Shown here in pieces: positions 18,484 through 27,987 of a stretch of 64,000 bases of DNA. The notes beneath the pieces were generated by a model, which saw nothing but the letters and a program-made list of their open reading frames with translations, was not told the DNA's origin and made no database searches. The DNA is from Methylobacterium radiodurans. GTDB taxonomy: Bacteria > Pseudomonadota > Alphaproteobacteria > Rhizobiales > Beijerinckiaceae. Where the stretch lies: assembly GCF_003173735.1 (NCBI RefSeq), contig NZ_CP029551.1:4107001-4171000 (forward strand). Direction: 5' to 3'. Position 1 is the first letter of the stretch, and every line of letters starts with the position of its first letter. Made by a program: the position numbers and the translations under genes.

Positions 18484-18966
18484 TCAGACCTTCGGGGCGA
18501 CGTTGGCGTCGGTGGCGGGCTGCGTGGGCTGGACCGGATCCGCCGCCGGATGCGCCTTGCTCATCATCTTGGCGATGCCGACGCCGCCGGCCTTGGCGAT
18601 CTGCTGGCCGATCTGCTCGGCCAGCATCGATTTCCAGATGTGGCCGGCATTGCCCTTGCCGAACACGGTCTCGGACTTGTCGGGCATCATCGCCTCGACG
18701 AATTGCTGCAGGACGAGGCCCTCGAACTTCTTGTAGGGATCGCTGACCGGCCCGGCGCCCGCGAGCGTGGTCTGGTTCTGCAGGCTCGTCAGCGAGCCGC
18801 GGGCGTCCAGCGGCATATGCAGCGCGAGGCCCGCCGCCCGCACGGCGTCCGTGAAGGCGGCGGGGTCTCCCGGCGCCGAGAGCTTGGCCGCGGCCTCCTG
18901 GTAGCGCTGCGGGTCGGCGGCCTTCGCCACGTCCATCACGATGTCGGTGGGCGGGGAGATGCTCAT
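18484..18966 (-). CDS. flgJ: Rod-binding protein, FlgJ N-domain type
   Basis: A 160-residue protein with the FlgJ rod-binding domain in its centre ('FEGLVLQQFVEAMMP', then 'FGKGNAGHIWKSMLAEQIG'). It lacks the C-terminal muramidase domain of enterobacterial FlgJ, as is usual in alphaproteobacteria. The separate lytic transglycosylase gene at 396-1025 could supply the missing wall-cutting activity. It serves as rod cap or scaffold. Confidence 0.85.
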   Translation of the reverse strand: MSISPPTDIVMDVAKAADPQRYQEAAAKLSAPGDPAAFTDAVRAAGLALHMPLDARGSLTSLQNQTTLAGAGPVSDPYKKFEGLVLQQFVEAMMPDKSETVFGKGNAGHIWKSMLAEQIGQQIAKAGGVGIAKMMSKAHPAADPVQPTQPATDANVAPKV

Positions 18967-19041
18967 CGGTTCGTCCTCCCGGCACAGGGGCTTGGCGGCA
19001 CGGGGGTGCCGGATCCTGCTTCCTGCCCTACCCGCCCTGGC

Positions 19042-19449
19042 TTACGGGAGGCTTGCGTCGCCGGGGCGCCGGGCCAGTCCGTCCAGCCGGTCGAGGGCCT
19101 CGCGGCGCTCGTGCTCGTGGGCCTGCGCCGCGGCGGCGCGCTCGACGAGCGCCTCGGCGCGCTTCTCGGCCAGCCCCCGCTCGCGCAGTTGCTCCGCCTG
19201 CCGGGCGATCTCGTCGGCCACTGCGCCGGCCTCCGTCGCCAGCCCCTGGAGGCGGCGGTCGGCGGCGCCGAGCAACAGGTGCCCGAACTGCCCGGTGCCG
19301 AGCGCGCCGACGAGCGCGGCCCGGTCGGCCTCGATCGCCGCGGCGCGGTCGCGGGTGCGGGCGAGTTCCGTCTCGGCCACGCGGCGCATCTGCGCCTGCA
19401 CCCGCATCAGCCGCTCCGCCCGGTCCAGGCGGCGGGGATCGTGGGCCAT
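19042..19449 (-). CDS. FliJ-like coiled-coil protein (tentative)
   Basis: A 135-residue, almost entirely coiled-coil protein rich in Arg, Glu and Ala ('RLMRVQAQMRRVAETELART', 'EQLRERGLAEKRAEALVERA'). Size, charge pattern and position next to export-gate genes (fliR 4 bases upstream) fit FliJ-type export escorts or stalk proteins that contact the FliI ATPase and FlhA. Such coiled coils have little sequence identity, so this is an inference from architecture and context. Confidence 0.6.
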   Translation of the reverse strand: MAHDPRRLDRAERLMRVQAQMRRVAETELARTRDRAAAIEADRAALVGALGTGQFGHLLLGAADRRLQGLATEAGAVADEIARQAEQLRERGLAEKRAEALVERAAAAQAHEHERREALDRLDGLARRPGDASLP

Positions 19450-19453
19450 GAGG

Positions 19454-20206
19454 CTAGCCCTGCCGCAGCCAGGCGGCGTAGGTCTGCAGGTACTGCATCA
19501 TGATCTCGCCCCCGAGATAGTAGAGCATCAGCAGGCCGCCGAACATCACGAACGGCGTGGCGACGAAGTAGACGGGAATGCTCGGCGTGAGCTTGTTCAC
19601 GAAGCCCGCCGCGAGGTTGACCACGATCGCGTAGATCACGAAGGGCGCGGTGATGCGCAATCCCAGCGTGAAGGCGTCGGCCACCTGATCGACCACCCGC
19701 ACCAGGGCGGTCTGGCTGCCGATGCCCTCGCCGGGCGGGATCCGCCCGTAGGATTCGACGAGGCCGCGGAACAGTTCCCAGTGCAGGTCGCTGGCGAAGA
19801 GCAGCGCCGTGGCGGTGACCAGGATCAGCGAATCGATCGCCGGCACCGGATCCTGGCCCTCGACCGGGGCCCCCGGCATGGCGCCGAAGCCCACCATGGT
19901 GGAGGTCGCGTTCATCACGGTCTCCAGCACCACGAGGAAGATCCGGCCGAGGAAGCCGATGAGCAGGCCCGTGACCGTCTCTGTGAGGATCCAGTAGAGC
20001 GTCTGCCCCGGCGCTTGGCCGCTGAGCTTCTGCTGGAACAGCGGCAGCAGCAGCGGCGCCAGCGCCAGCGAGACGGCGCCGGCCACGAGCAGCCGGACCT
20101 GTTGCGGCACCCGCGGGCTGGACAGGCCCGGCACGACGAGCAGGCAGCCGCCGATCCGGCAGAAGATCAGGAACACCCCGAGGAAGAGTTCCGGGCCCGC
20201 GTTCAT
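19454..20206 (-). CDS. fliR: Flagellar export gate protein FliR
   Basis: A 250-residue inner-membrane protein with about six membrane segments and FliR motifs: 'LFLGVFLIFCRIGGCLLVVP', 'GFLGRIFLVVLETVMNATST', and 'TPSIPVYFVATPFVMFGGLL'. It forms the export gate with FliP and FliQ. I chose the ATG at 20206; the open frame begins 31 codons earlier, but that extension is basic and Pro-rich with no family match. The small gap from flhA and the same strand indicate co-transcription. Confidence 0.94.
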   Translation of the reverse strand: MNAGPELFLGVFLIFCRIGGCLLVVPGLSSPRVPQQVRLLVAGAVSLALAPLLLPLFQQKLSGQAPGQTLYWILTETVTGLLIGFLGRIFLVVLETVMNATSTMVGFGAMPGAPVEGQDPVPAIDSLILVTATALLFASDLHWELFRGLVESYGRIPPGEGIGSQTALVRVVDQVADAFTLGLRITAPFVIYAIVVNLAAGFVNKLTPSIPVYFVATPFVMFGGLLMLYYLGGEIMMQYLQTYAAWLRQG

Positions 20207-20261
20207 GAAGGGCGCCGCTCCTCTCTTCCCCCGCGGAGGAGGGAGGGAGCGCTTCGGCGCC

Positions 20262-22349
20262 TCACGAGATCGTCCCCAGCGCCTTGATCTCCACCCCACG
20301 GGCGATCTCCAGGTGCGAGAGCACGGGCAGCGTCGGGAAGATCCGCTCGATGATCATGCGCACGTAAGGACGCGCGTCGGGCGCCGTGACCAGCGCGAAG
20401 CCGTGGACCTGTTTCTGGCGCTCGCGGATCGCGGTCGCCGCCTCGCCGCCGAACTGCTCCACGAGGCGCGGGTCGATGTCGAACTCGACGACCTCGCCCT
20501 TGGCGTCGCGCTTCAGGCTCTGGTGGAAGGAGAGGTCCCAGTTCGCCCCGAGCCGGAGCACGTTGAGCACACCGTTCTCGGCCAGATCCCCGCAGATCTG
20601 CTGGGCGATGCGCATCCGCACGTGCTCGGCGATCTGCTCGGCGCGGCGGGCGTGGGGCGTGATCTCGGCCACCGCCTCCAGGATCAGGTGCAGGTTGCGG
20701 ATCGAGACCCGCTCGGCGAGCAGGAGCTTGAGCACCGCCTGCAGGCCCGAATAGGAGATCTGCGAGGGCGCGATCTCGTCGAGCAGGCGCTTGTACTCGG
20801 GCTCCAGCCGGTCGAGCAGGCCGCGCATGTCCTTGTAGGAGAGGAACTGGGGCAGGTTGTTGCGGATGACTTCCGAGAGGTGGGTGAGCAGCACCGAGGC
20901 GCCGTCGATCGGCTCAAAGCCGGTGCGGCGCACCTCGCCGGCGTAGGAATCCATCACCCAGAGCGCCCGCATGCCGAAGGCCGGCTCGCGCACTTCTTCC
21001 GCCGGCACGTCGGGCGTCGGCCCGTCGCCCACCACCACCAGCATCTCGCCGGGACGCATCTCCTGCGTGGCGACCACGGTGCCGTGGATCAGGATCTGGT
21101 AGCTCTTGGGCGGCAGGGCGACGCTGTCGGTGAGCTTGATGTCGGGCACCACGAAGCCGTACTGCCGGGCAAACTTCTTGCGCATCTTGGCGACGCGGTG
21201 GGAGAGCTCGGCGTGGCTCGCCTGGATCTGCGCCGCGACCTGACGGCCGAGGATCAGCTCGATCTCCGGGGTCTTGAGCGACTCCTTGACCGACTCGGCG
21301 GCCGCCGCCTGGGCCTTCGCCTCGACCTCCTCGGCGACCTTGGCGTCGGCCAGCGCCTTGCGGGCGGCCGCCCGCTGCGGGATCGCGTAGGCGATGAAGC
21401 CCATCAGGCCCGACAGCGCCACGAAGGGCAGGAAGGGCAGGCCCGGCACCAGGGCGAAGACGAACATCAGCGCCGAGGCCACCATCAGGGCGCGCGGATA
21501 GGCGCCGAGCTGGCCGAGCACCGCCTGCTCGGTGGCGCCGCGCGTGCCGCCCTTCGAGACGAGCAGGCCCGCGGCCAGCGACACGATGAGCGCCGGGATC
21601 TGCGAGACGAGGCCGTCGCCGACGGACAGCTTCACGAACACGTCGGCGGCCTGGCCCAGCGCCATGCCGTGGCGCGTGGTGCCGATGATGATGCCGCCGA
21701 AGACGTTGACCGCGATGACGATGAGCGAGGCCACCGCCTCGCCGCGCACGAACTTCGAGGCGCCGTCCATCGAGCCGAAGAAGGCCGATTCCTCCTCCAG
21801 CTCCCGGCGGCGGCGCTGGGCCTCCTTGTCGTCGATCAGCCCGGCGTTGAGATCGGCGTCGATCGCCATCTGCTTGCCGGGGATCGCGTCGAGGGTGAAG
21901 CGGGCGCCCACCTCCGCGATGCGGGTCGCGCCCTTGGTGATGACCAGGAAGTTGACCGTGATCAGGATCACGAAGACCACGATCCCGATCACGAAGTCGC
22001 CGCTCATCACGAACTGCGAGAAGCCCTGGATCACGTGGCCGGCGGCGTCGACCCCCTTCTGGCCGTTGGCCAGGATCAGGCGCGTCGTGGCGATGCCGAG
22101 CGCGAGCCTGAGCAGCGTCGCGATGAGCAGCACGGTCGGGAAGGCGGAGAATTCGAGCGGCTTCTGGATCCAGAGCGCCACCATCAGGATCAGCACCGAG
22201 AGCGCGATCGAGAAGGCGAGCCCGACATCGATGAGGAGCGCGGGGACGGGCAGGAACAGAACGGCGAGGATCGCCACGATGCCGGCCGCGAAGCCGAAAT
22301 CCCGCCGCGACTTCCGCTGTTCGAGGCCGAGCGCCGCACCCGCCGCCAT
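20262..22349 (-). CDS. flhA: Flagellar export gate protein FlhA
   Basis: A 695-residue protein of normal FlhA length. The N-terminal half has about eight membrane helices and the conserved cytoplasmic loop '[20 protein letters not shown]'-like stretch, followed by '[20 protein letters not shown]'. The C-terminal half is the soluble substrate-docking domain ('[20 protein letters not shown]', '[15 protein letters not shown]'). It is the nonameric docking ring of the export gate. It follows fliQ with a 96-base gap. Confidence 0.97.
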   Translation of the reverse strand: MAAGAALGLEQRKSRRDFGFAAGIVAILAVLFLPVPALLIDVGLAFSIALSVLILMVALWIQKPLEFSAFPTVLLIATLLRLALGIATTRLILANGQKGVDAAGHVIQGFSQFVMSGDFVIGIVVFVILITVNFLVITKGATRIAEVGARFTLDAIPGKQMAIDADLNAGLIDDKEAQRRRRELEEESAFFGSMDGASKFVRGEAVASLIVIAVNVFGGIIIGTTRHGMALGQAADVFVKLSVGDGLVSQIPALIVSLAAGLLVSKGGTRGATEQAVLGQLGAYPRALMVASALMFVFALVPGLPFLPFVALSGLMGFIAYAIPQRAAARKALADAKVAEEVEAKAQAAAAESVKESLKTPEIELILGRQVAAQIQASHAELSHRVAKMRKKFARQYGFVVPDIKLTDSVALPPKSYQILIHGTVVATQEMRPGEMLVVVGDGPTPDVPAEEVREPAFGMRALWVMDSYAGEVRRTGFEPIDGASVLLTHLSEVIRNNLPQFLSYKDMRGLLDRLEPEYKRLLDEIAPSQISYSGLQAVLKLLLAERVSIRNLHLILEAVAEITPHARRAEQIAEHVRMRIAQQICGDLAENGVLNVLRLGANWDLSFHQSLKRDAKGEVVEFDIDPRLVEQFGGEAATAIRERQKQVHGFALVTAPDARPYVRMIIERIFPTLPVLSHLEIARGVEIKALGTIS

Positions 22350-22445
22350 CGAGGACTCCCCACGTCTCGACGCGGGGGCGCCCGCGTCTCACGCGAGCCT
22401 TCTCGCCCGGCAAGCTTGCGCGAGGATGGGCGCGGCGGGTCCCGC

Positions 22446-22712
22446 TCAGAACCCGGTGGCGATCCGCCCGTAGGCGAGTTCGGCGAAGCTCGTGAGCTGG
22501 GCGCCCACGAAGGTGCCGGTGACGAGCAGCACCAGGAGCACCACCACGATCTTCGGCACGAAGGTGAGGGTCGTCTCCTGGATCTGGGTGAGCGCCTGCA
22601 GCAGCGCGATCACGATGCCGACCGCCATCGCGGCGCCGACCGCGGGGCCCGCCGCCACCAGCACCGTCCAGATCGCGGCGCGCACGAGTTCGAGGGCGTC
22701 GACCTCGTTCAT
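22446..22712 (-). CDS. fliQ: Flagellar export gate protein FliQ
   Basis: An 88-residue protein with two membrane helices and the FliQ signature 'VGIVIALLQALTQIQETTLT', then 'FVPKIVVVLLVLLVTGTFV'. It is a small subunit of the export gate with FliP and FliR. It lies between flgD and flhA on the same strand. Confidence 0.96.
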   Translation of the reverse strand: MNEVDALELVRAAIWTVLVAAGPAVGAAMAVGIVIALLQALTQIQETTLTFVPKIVVVLLVLLVTGTFVGAQLTSFAELAYGRIATGF

Positions 22713-22773
22713 GGTCTCACAGCCTGCTTCACGGGCCGGACCCAGCCCGCCCTTTCCTACCGCGAATCGGTTC

Positions 22774-23181
22774 TCAGGACACCGAGACGCCCGATTGCAG
22801 CAGCACCGTGCGGCCGTCGGTCAGCGTCGCCAGGGCGCCGTCGCTCGTCACCCGCACGGACTGGACCGTGCCCGAGGTGGTGCCGTCCGCCGAGCTGATC
22901 GTGCGGCCGACGATCGAGTCGGCCTGATCAAGGAAGCTCGAGGTCAGGAGCGAGTCGAGCTTCTTGTTGGTCTGCGTCGCCTGCTCGACCTGCGACAGGG
23001 TGGCGAGCTGGCTGACATACTCGGTCCCGTCCATGGGCTTGGTCGGGTCCTGGTTCTTCAGCTGCGTCATGAACAGCGTCAGGAAGGTCTCGGCATTGAG
23101 CTTGGCCGCGACCGAGCTGGTGGCCTGGGCGGCGGCGGCTGTGGTCGCCGCGGTCGCGCTCGTGGTGCTGGTCACGTCCAT
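22774..23181 (-). CDS. flgD: Hook-cap protein FlgD (short form)
   Basis: A 135-residue protein. A Thr/Ala-rich start is followed by the FlgD N-domain ('ETFLTLFMTQLKNQDPTKPM', 'TEYVSQLATLSQVEQATQTN') and a short C-terminal beta segment ('IVGRTISSADGTTSGTVQSV'). FlgD caps the growing hook during FlgE assembly. It is shorter than enterobacterial FlgD (about 230 residues), as is common in Rhizobiales. It follows flbT by 5 bases. Confidence 0.93.
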   Translation of the reverse strand: MDVTSTTSATAATTAAAAQATSSVAAKLNAETFLTLFMTQLKNQDPTKPMDGTEYVSQLATLSQVEQATQTNKKLDSLLTSSFLDQADSIVGRTISSADGTTSGTVQSVRVTSDGALATLTDGRTVLLQSGVSVS

Positions 23182-23186
23182 GGCGG

Positions 23187-23810
23187 TCAGATCTCCGGTT
23201 CGGGGGCGAGGTCCGGCCGGAGGCCGGCGGCGAGGAGGCGCGGGGCGCGTTGCGGCGCGTGCCCGGGGATGCCGGCTGCCCGGCGCGGGCGGGTCTCGAG
23301 GCGGACAGCCGGGCTCTGCGCGGGCGCGGACGAGCCCCGCGGCCGGCGCGGCGCCGCCTCCGGCCCGGCCCGGAGCGCGGGCGGCGCCGGGGCGGGCGCG
23401 GCCCCCGAGGTCGCCAGCAGGGCGGCTTCCGCCGGGTAGAGGCCGCGGATCGCCTTGAGCGCCTCGAACAGGCGGTCGGCCTCGATCAGCGCCTGCACGG
23501 CAGCGAGGCCCTCGTGGATCGCCGCGTCCCGGGTGGCGGCCAGGATCCCGGCCCTGAGCCCGGCGCAGAGGTCGCGGGCCGGGCCGGCATTGGCCGGGTC
23601 GATGAGCAGGGTCTGGGCCGCGAAGTAGAGCTGGCGGAGCGGCGTCGTCGCCTCCTCCGCCTGGAGCACGTGGCCCTCCAGCAGGAAGGCCGCGTCGTTC
23701 AGGAGCTCGATGCCGACCTTGCGGTCGACGCGCAGAACAGCGCCGTTGATGAAGACGCGCTCCCCGGCGCGCAGCGAGAGATGCATGGTCCGGCCCATCC
23801 CGCGGCTCAT
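23187..23810 (-). CDS. flbT: Flagellin synthesis regulator FlbT, extended C-terminus
   Basis: A 207-residue protein. Residues 10-140 match FlbT ('LSLRAGERVFINGAVLRVDR', 'LNDAAFLLEGHVLQAEEATT', 'PLRQLYFAAQTLLIDP'). The last roughly 60 residues are an Ala/Pro/Arg-rich extension. In Caulobacter FlbT destabilises flagellin mRNA by acting on its 5' leader; in other alphaproteobacteria it can act positively. Here it is translationally coupled (ATGA) to flaF. The ATG at 23810 is used; ATGs at 23798 and 23786 are alternatives. The shared flagellin leader elements at 37414-37479 and 38789-38857 are candidate targets. Confidence 0.93.
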   Translation of the reverse strand: MSRGMGRTMHLSLRAGERVFINGAVLRVDRKVGIELLNDAAFLLEGHVLQAEEATTPLRQLYFAAQTLLIDPANAGPARDLCAGLRAGILAATRDAAIHEGLAAVQALIEADRLFEALKAIRGLYPAEAALLATSGAAPAPAPPALRAGPEAAPRRPRGSSAPAQSPAVRLETRPRRAAGIPGHAPQRAPRLLAAGLRPDLAPEPEI

Positions 23811-24154
23811 TGCAGGCCGTCGCGGATCGAGGTGTTCACCTCGATCAAGGCCTTCAGGCTGCGCTCGGGCGCGCGCAGCGCCTCGCCGGCCTCGCGCATG
23901 GCCCAGGTCCCGATGGAGACGAGGTCGGCCTTGAGCTCGTCCGGCAGGGCGTTCTCCGGGTTGAGCAGGTCGGTGAGCAGCACGTTCCAGAGATCCTGCA
24001 CGAAGCCGATCGCGGCGGTGCGCTCCGGGCCCCGCTCCCCGCGCGCCTCGACGGTGCGCAGGAGGTGGAGCGCCCGGTCGAAGGCCATGCGCTCGCGCTC
24101 GCGGGCGAGCTGCGGCGCGTCCTCCAGGATCTCGGAATAGGAAAATCGATACAT
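23807..24154 (-). CDS. flaF: Flagellin regulator/chaperone FlaF
   Basis: A 115-residue helical protein with the FlaF pattern 'YSEILEDAPQLARERERMAF', 'ALHLLRTVEARGERGPERTA', 'LWNVLLTDLLNPENALPDEL' and 'FKALIEVNTSIRDGL'-like C-terminus. FlaF supports flagellin synthesis and secretion and is paired with FlbT across alphaproteobacteria. The ATG at 24154 is preferred; an in-frame TTG 11 codons earlier lies in short direct repeats. Confidence 0.92.
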   Translation of the reverse strand: MYRFSYSEILEDAPQLARERERMAFDRALHLLRTVEARGERGPERTAAIGFVQDLWNVLLTDLLNPENALPDELKADLVSIGTWAMREAGEALRAPERSLKALIEVNTSIRDGLQ

Positions 24155-24170
24155 CGCGTGCCTTCTCGAT

Positions 24171-24200
24171 GGCAAATCGTCTGGCAAATCGTCTTGCAGA
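24171..24200. repeat. Short direct repeats ahead of flaF
   Basis: The 12-mer GGCAAATCGTCT occurs twice in tandem (24171-24182, 24183-24194), followed by a partial third copy (TGCAGATC). It lies between the flaF start and the flgL stop, in the 5' region of flaF. On the minus strand the units read TTGCCAGACGAT, like the Leu-Pro-Asp/Glu repeat units at the start of the heparinase-like gene. Confidence 0.55.
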
Positions 24201-24226
24201 TCTTGGCTCGTCGCCCCGGACGGGCG

Positions 24227-25258
24227 TCAGAGGAAGTTCACGAGGCTGAGCTGGCGCAGCTGGGCGGTCAGCGCGTAGGACATCTGGATCTGGGTGGTGA
24301 GCGCGTCGACGCGGGTCTTGGCCTCGGCCGGATCGACCGCCTCCAGGTCGCCGACCGAGGCCGATAGCAGGGTCTTCTGCGCGTCGAGCCGCGTGTTGGC
24401 CGCCGTGATCAGGCCCTGCGAGCGGCCGAGATCGGCCTGCATCGACACCAGCCCGCCGCTGCCCTCGCTCAGGAGGCCGATCATCCGGGAGGTGACGACC
24501 GTCTGCGCCGCCGTGGAGAAGCTCGACAGCCCGAGATCGGTCGAGACGATGTAGGCCATGGCGAGCTTGGCGAAGGGCTGGGCGTCGGCGCTGGCGCCCG
24601 TGGGGACGGTCTCGCTGAGCGAGATCCGGCTCTGCACCGCGCCGTTCGCCGACGACACACCGGCCCAGGCCGCGTCCGCGAAGCGCGGGGCGACGTAGGT
24701 GTCGAGGAAGGTCTGCACCCGCGCGGGCGCCTCGCTGGCCGCCGCGGCGCTGCCCGGCGCGTAGCCGAAGAAGAGGGCGAAGTCGGAGGCGATCCCGGCC
24801 CGGAGGGTCGCGATGGCCGTGTCGGCGATCGGGGCCGTGCCCGAATTGGTGCCCCCGAAGACGTACTGCCCGGCGATCGCGGTGTTGAGCGCCGTGGTCA
24901 GGGTGGCGAGCTGGCCGCCCGCGTTCGCCGCGACGGCGGCGCGCTGCGCCACCGGCTGGCCGACGAGGTTCTGTAGCAGCGTGTCGGCGGCCGACTGCAT
25001 CTGGGCCAGCGCCGACTGGCTGGTCTTGAGCCGCAGCGACGCGACGCCGTTGCCGTCCTTCAGCGCGTCGATCTCGGCGCCCTGCTGGCGCAGCCCCAGC
25101 GCGGTGCCGACCTTGGTGCCGAGCGCCAGCCCGATATCGGCGTGTCGCCCGGTCGCGATCTCGGCGTTGGCCTGCGCGAGGCCGGTCTGCAGGTGGGCGA
25201 GCCCGGTGCGGGGCGCGTTCCAGAGATTGATGCTGGAGATGTAGCTCGTGGTCATCAT
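24227..25258 (-). CDS. flgL: Hook-filament junction protein FlgL
   Basis: A 343-residue flagellin-like protein with a rhizobial FlgL N-terminus ('MTTSYISSINLWNAPRTGLA', then 'GLAQANAEIATGRHADIGLA') and a flagellin-type C-terminal helix ('AVDPAEAKTRVDALTTQIQM'). It links the hook to the filament next to FlgK. Two adjacent ATGs (25258, 25255) are possible starts. It follows flgK with a 3-base gap. Confidence 0.92.
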   Translation of the reverse strand: MMTTSYISSINLWNAPRTGLAHLQTGLAQANAEIATGRHADIGLALGTKVGTALGLRQQGAEIDALKDGNGVASLRLKTSQSALAQMQSAADTLLQNLVGQPVAQRAAVAANAGGQLATLTTALNTAIAGQYVFGGTNSGTAPIADTAIATLRAGIASDFALFFGYAPGSAAAASEAPARVQTFLDTYVAPRFADAAWAGVSSANGAVQSRISLSETVPTGASADAQPFAKLAMAYIVSTDLGLSSFSTAAQTVVTSRMIGLLSEGSGGLVSMQADLGRSQGLITAANTRLDAQKTLLSASVGDLEAVDPAEAKTRVDALTTQIQMSYALTAQLRQLSLVNFL

Positions 25259-25261
25259 GGC

Positions 25262-26668
25262 CTAACGCACCGCGTCCATGAGGGTCTTGAGAAGGTCGTC
25301 GACCACGGTGAGGATCTTCGCCGAGGCCGTGTAGGAGCGCTCCAGCTGGAGCGTCAGAGCGGTCTCGTCGTCGCCGTTGACGCCGGCCGCGTTCGACAGG
25401 GCGTCGGAGGCGCGCGACAGCAGGGTCGCCTGGTAGGCGGCGTCCGCGTCGGCCCCCTTGCGCTGCTGCGAGAGCCAGCCGGCCGAGGCGGAGGCGAAGC
25501 CCGCGAGCGTCGCCGTCCCCGAGAGGTCGGTGCCCGCGCCGATCGTGCGGGCGGCGGCGAGGTTGCCGGTGAGCGCGGTCAGGCGCGCGGCGTAGCCCGC
25601 CTCGCCCAGCGCGTTCACCGCCGTCGCGTTGCTGAAGATGCCGCCGTCGCGCAGGCGGCTCACGGCGCCGCCCTGCTGGGGATCGACCCGGGCCGCGACC
25701 CGGATCGCGGCGGCGCTTGCCCCGGTGAAGAGGCCGGCGACGACCGAAGCGGGCGTGGTGGTGGGATCGGTCTCCGCGAAGGCGTCGACCAGGGCGGAGG
25801 CGATCGCGTCGAGCTGCCGGCCGTACTCCACGGCGGGCCCGTCCCGCAGGGCGGTCAGCCCGGCGATGCGGCCGGAATGCAGGGGCATCGCCGCCGTGGC
25901 GCCGGTCACCGCCACGCCGTCGATCGTCACGGCGTTGCCGGGCGGCAGCGCGTTGGGGTCGAAGCGCACCGTGCGGGCGCCGCGCTCGTAGAGGGCCACC
26001 CCGCCGTCGGTGTAGATCGCCATCCCGCCGTCGGGCCGGGTCAGGGTGGTGATGCCCATCTCGGCGGAGAGCTTCGTCAGGATCCGGTCGCGGTCGTCGA
26101 GGCTGTCGGTGATGTCCTTCCCGTTCGCCGTGCCGGTGACGACCGCGAAGTTGACGGCATCGAACTGCTTGAGCAGGTCGTTGACCGTCTGGACCGATTG
26201 CTTGGTCGCCGCGTCCGCGTCCGCGCGCACGGTCGCTACCGAGGCGGCGGCGTCGTTGAGGCTGCCCGCGAGATCGCGCGCGGCGTCGATCGCCGTGCGG
26301 GCGAGGTCACTGCTGTCGGGCTGGTTGGCGGCGGCTAGGAGCGCCGCGTTGAGCGCTCCGAGCCGGGCCGCGGGCGAGGTCGCGTCGCCGGTGTCGCCCA
26401 CCGTCTGGGCGAGGGTCTTCAGCCCGTCGAGCCGGGCCGCGCTCGCGGCCTCGTCCGAGGTCGCGGCGAGCTTGCGGGTGAACAGGGCCTGATCGCCCGC
26501 GCGGGTGATGACCACCTGCGCGGTGCCCTCGCCCGTCACCAGGGTGGCGATCTTGCGCGTGTAGCCGGAATCGCCCGCCCCCGTCACGTTGCGGGAGGCG
26601 ACGGCGATCTGGCTCGACGTGGCGAGCAGCGCGTTGCGCGCGGTACTCAGCGCGATCTGGAGGCCCAT
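25262..26668 (-). CDS. flgK: Hook-filament junction protein FlgK
   Basis: A 468-residue protein: an N-terminal rod/hook-type helix ('ALSTARNALLATSSQIAVAS', 'RNVTGAGDSGYTRK') and a C-terminal 'ALTLQLERSYTASAKILTVV' helix typical of FlgK. It is the first hook-associated protein. The gene lies directly between flgE (28-base gap) and flgL. Confidence 0.93.
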   Translation of the reverse strand: MGLQIALSTARNALLATSSQIAVASRNVTGAGDSGYTRKIATLVTGEGTAQVVITRAGDQALFTRKLAATSDEAASAARLDGLKTLAQTVGDTGDATSPAARLGALNAALLAAANQPDSSDLARTAIDAARDLAGSLNDAAASVATVRADADAATKQSVQTVNDLLKQFDAVNFAVVTGTANGKDITDSLDDRDRILTKLSAEMGITTLTRPDGGMAIYTDGGVALYERGARTVRFDPNALPPGNAVTIDGVAVTGATAAMPLHSGRIAGLTALRDGPAVEYGRQLDAIASALVDAFAETDPTTTPASVVAGLFTGASAAAIRVAARVDPQQGGAVSRLRDGGIFSNATAVNALGEAGYAARLTALTGNLAAARTIGAGTDLSGTATLAGFASASAGWLSQQRKGADADAAYQATLLSRASDALSNAAGVNGDDETALTLQLERSYTASAKILTVVDDLLKTLMDAVR

Positions 26669-26696
26669 TCTGCGGCTCCGCTACCGGTCGTTGCGC

Positions 26697-27914
26697 TCAG
26701 CGCTTGAGGTTCATCAGGGTTTCGAGCATCTCGTTGCCGGTCATGAACACCTTGGAGTTGGCGGTGTAGACCGATTGCGACTCGATCATCGTGGTGAGTT
26801 CCGTGGCCACATCGACGTTCGACTGCTCCAACGCCTTGGACTTGATGGTGCCCAGCCCGTTCTGCATCGCGAAGCCGAGCTCGATGTTGCCCGAGGTCGA
26901 GGTCGCCTCGAAGATATTGCCGGCCCGGGGCTGGAGCTGGTCCGGGCTGCCGACGTCGGCGACCGGGACCCGGTAGGTCGCCGCGCGGGTACCGTCGGCG
27001 TAGATCGTGTAGACCGTGCCGTCGTCGCCGAAGGCCACCCCCGTGCTGCTGGTCGGGGCCGAGCCGTCCGCGACGCCCTTCGGGCTGTTGTCGGGGGCGA
27101 GCTGGGTCATCGCCCCGAGGTCGAGCGTCAGGGCCGGGCGGCTCCCGTCCGCCGGAAGGGCGAAGGTCGAGGTGCCGGTGATCTGGCCGGTCGGCCCGAA
27201 GCTGATCGTGTTCGCGGTCCCGACGAGCGCGGGCGTCGCGTCCTGGGTGTAGACGCTGACCGACCACTTGTTCGGCTCGGCGGCGGTGTCGGCCACCTTC
27301 GAGAAGACGACGTCGAGGGTCACCTTGTTGCCGAGGCTGTCGTAGGTCGTGACTGGCGTCTTGGTGGTGAAGCTCGTGGCGCTGGGCGTGGTGACCGTCG
27401 CGGAGCCGGCCTTCAGGTTGCCCTGCAGGGTCATGGTGCTGGACGGGCGCGCCTGCAGCTGCGTCGCGCCCGACTTGATCTCCGTCAGCTTCGGGGTGGC
27501 GGGCAGCGAGCCGTCGGCATTGAGCGCGTAGCCGAGCAGGGTGAAGCCGCCCGCGTTCACGAGATTGCCGGTGGTGCCGTCCTTCACGAAGTTGCCGGCG
27601 CGGGTCAGGAACTGGCTGCCGCTGCCGTCCTGCACCAGGAAGAAGCCGTTGCCGTTGATCGCGAGGTCCGTGTCCGAGGTGGTGAAGCTCGTCGGCCCCT
27701 GCTCGCCGACGCTGCGCCGGACCGTGGTCTCCACCGCGCCCGAATTGTAGTTGCCGGTGCCGGAGGATTCGAGCAACAGCGACGAGAACTCCGTCGCGGT
27801 GCGCTTGTAGCCCGTGGTCGAGGCGTTCTGGATGTTCTCCGCCACCGTCGAGATGCGGTTGGTCTGGGCGTTCATGCCCGAGACGCCGGTGCGGAGCACG
27901 CCGGTGAGGCTCAT
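26697..27914 (-). CDS. flgE: Flagellar hook protein FlgE
   Basis: A 405-residue protein with the hook signature near the N-terminus ('LRTGVSGMNAQTNRISTVAE', 'NIQNASTTGYKRT'), a Thr/Ser-rich variable middle, and the conserved C-terminus ('NVDVATELTTMIESQSVYTA', 'TGNEMLETLMNLKR'). It forms the hook. Its length is normal for Rhizobiales hooks. The 73 bases between it and the fliI stop show no obvious terminator. Confidence 0.95.
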   Translation of the reverse strand: MSLTGVLRTGVSGMNAQTNRISTVAENIQNASTTGYKRTATEFSSLLLESSGTGNYNSGAVETTVRRSVGEQGPTSFTTSDTDLAINGNGFFLVQDGSGSQFLTRAGNFVKDGTTGNLVNAGGFTLLGYALNADGSLPATPKLTEIKSGATQLQARPSSTMTLQGNLKAGSATVTTPSATSFTTKTPVTTYDSLGNKVTLDVVFSKVADTAAEPNKWSVSVYTQDATPALVGTANTISFGPTGQITGTSTFALPADGSRPALTLDLGAMTQLAPDNSPKGVADGSAPTSSTGVAFGDDGTVYTIYADGTRAATYRVPVADVGSPDQLQPRAGNIFEATSTSGNIELGFAMQNGLGTIKSKALEQSNVDVATELTTMIESQSVYTANSKVFMTGNEMLETLMNLKR

Positions 27915-27987
27915 GGGGACACCTTCAGGGTCTGGTCGTTGCGGGGCGCATCAGGCGCGCGGTGGCTTGTGCGGAGCTTAGCCATGG

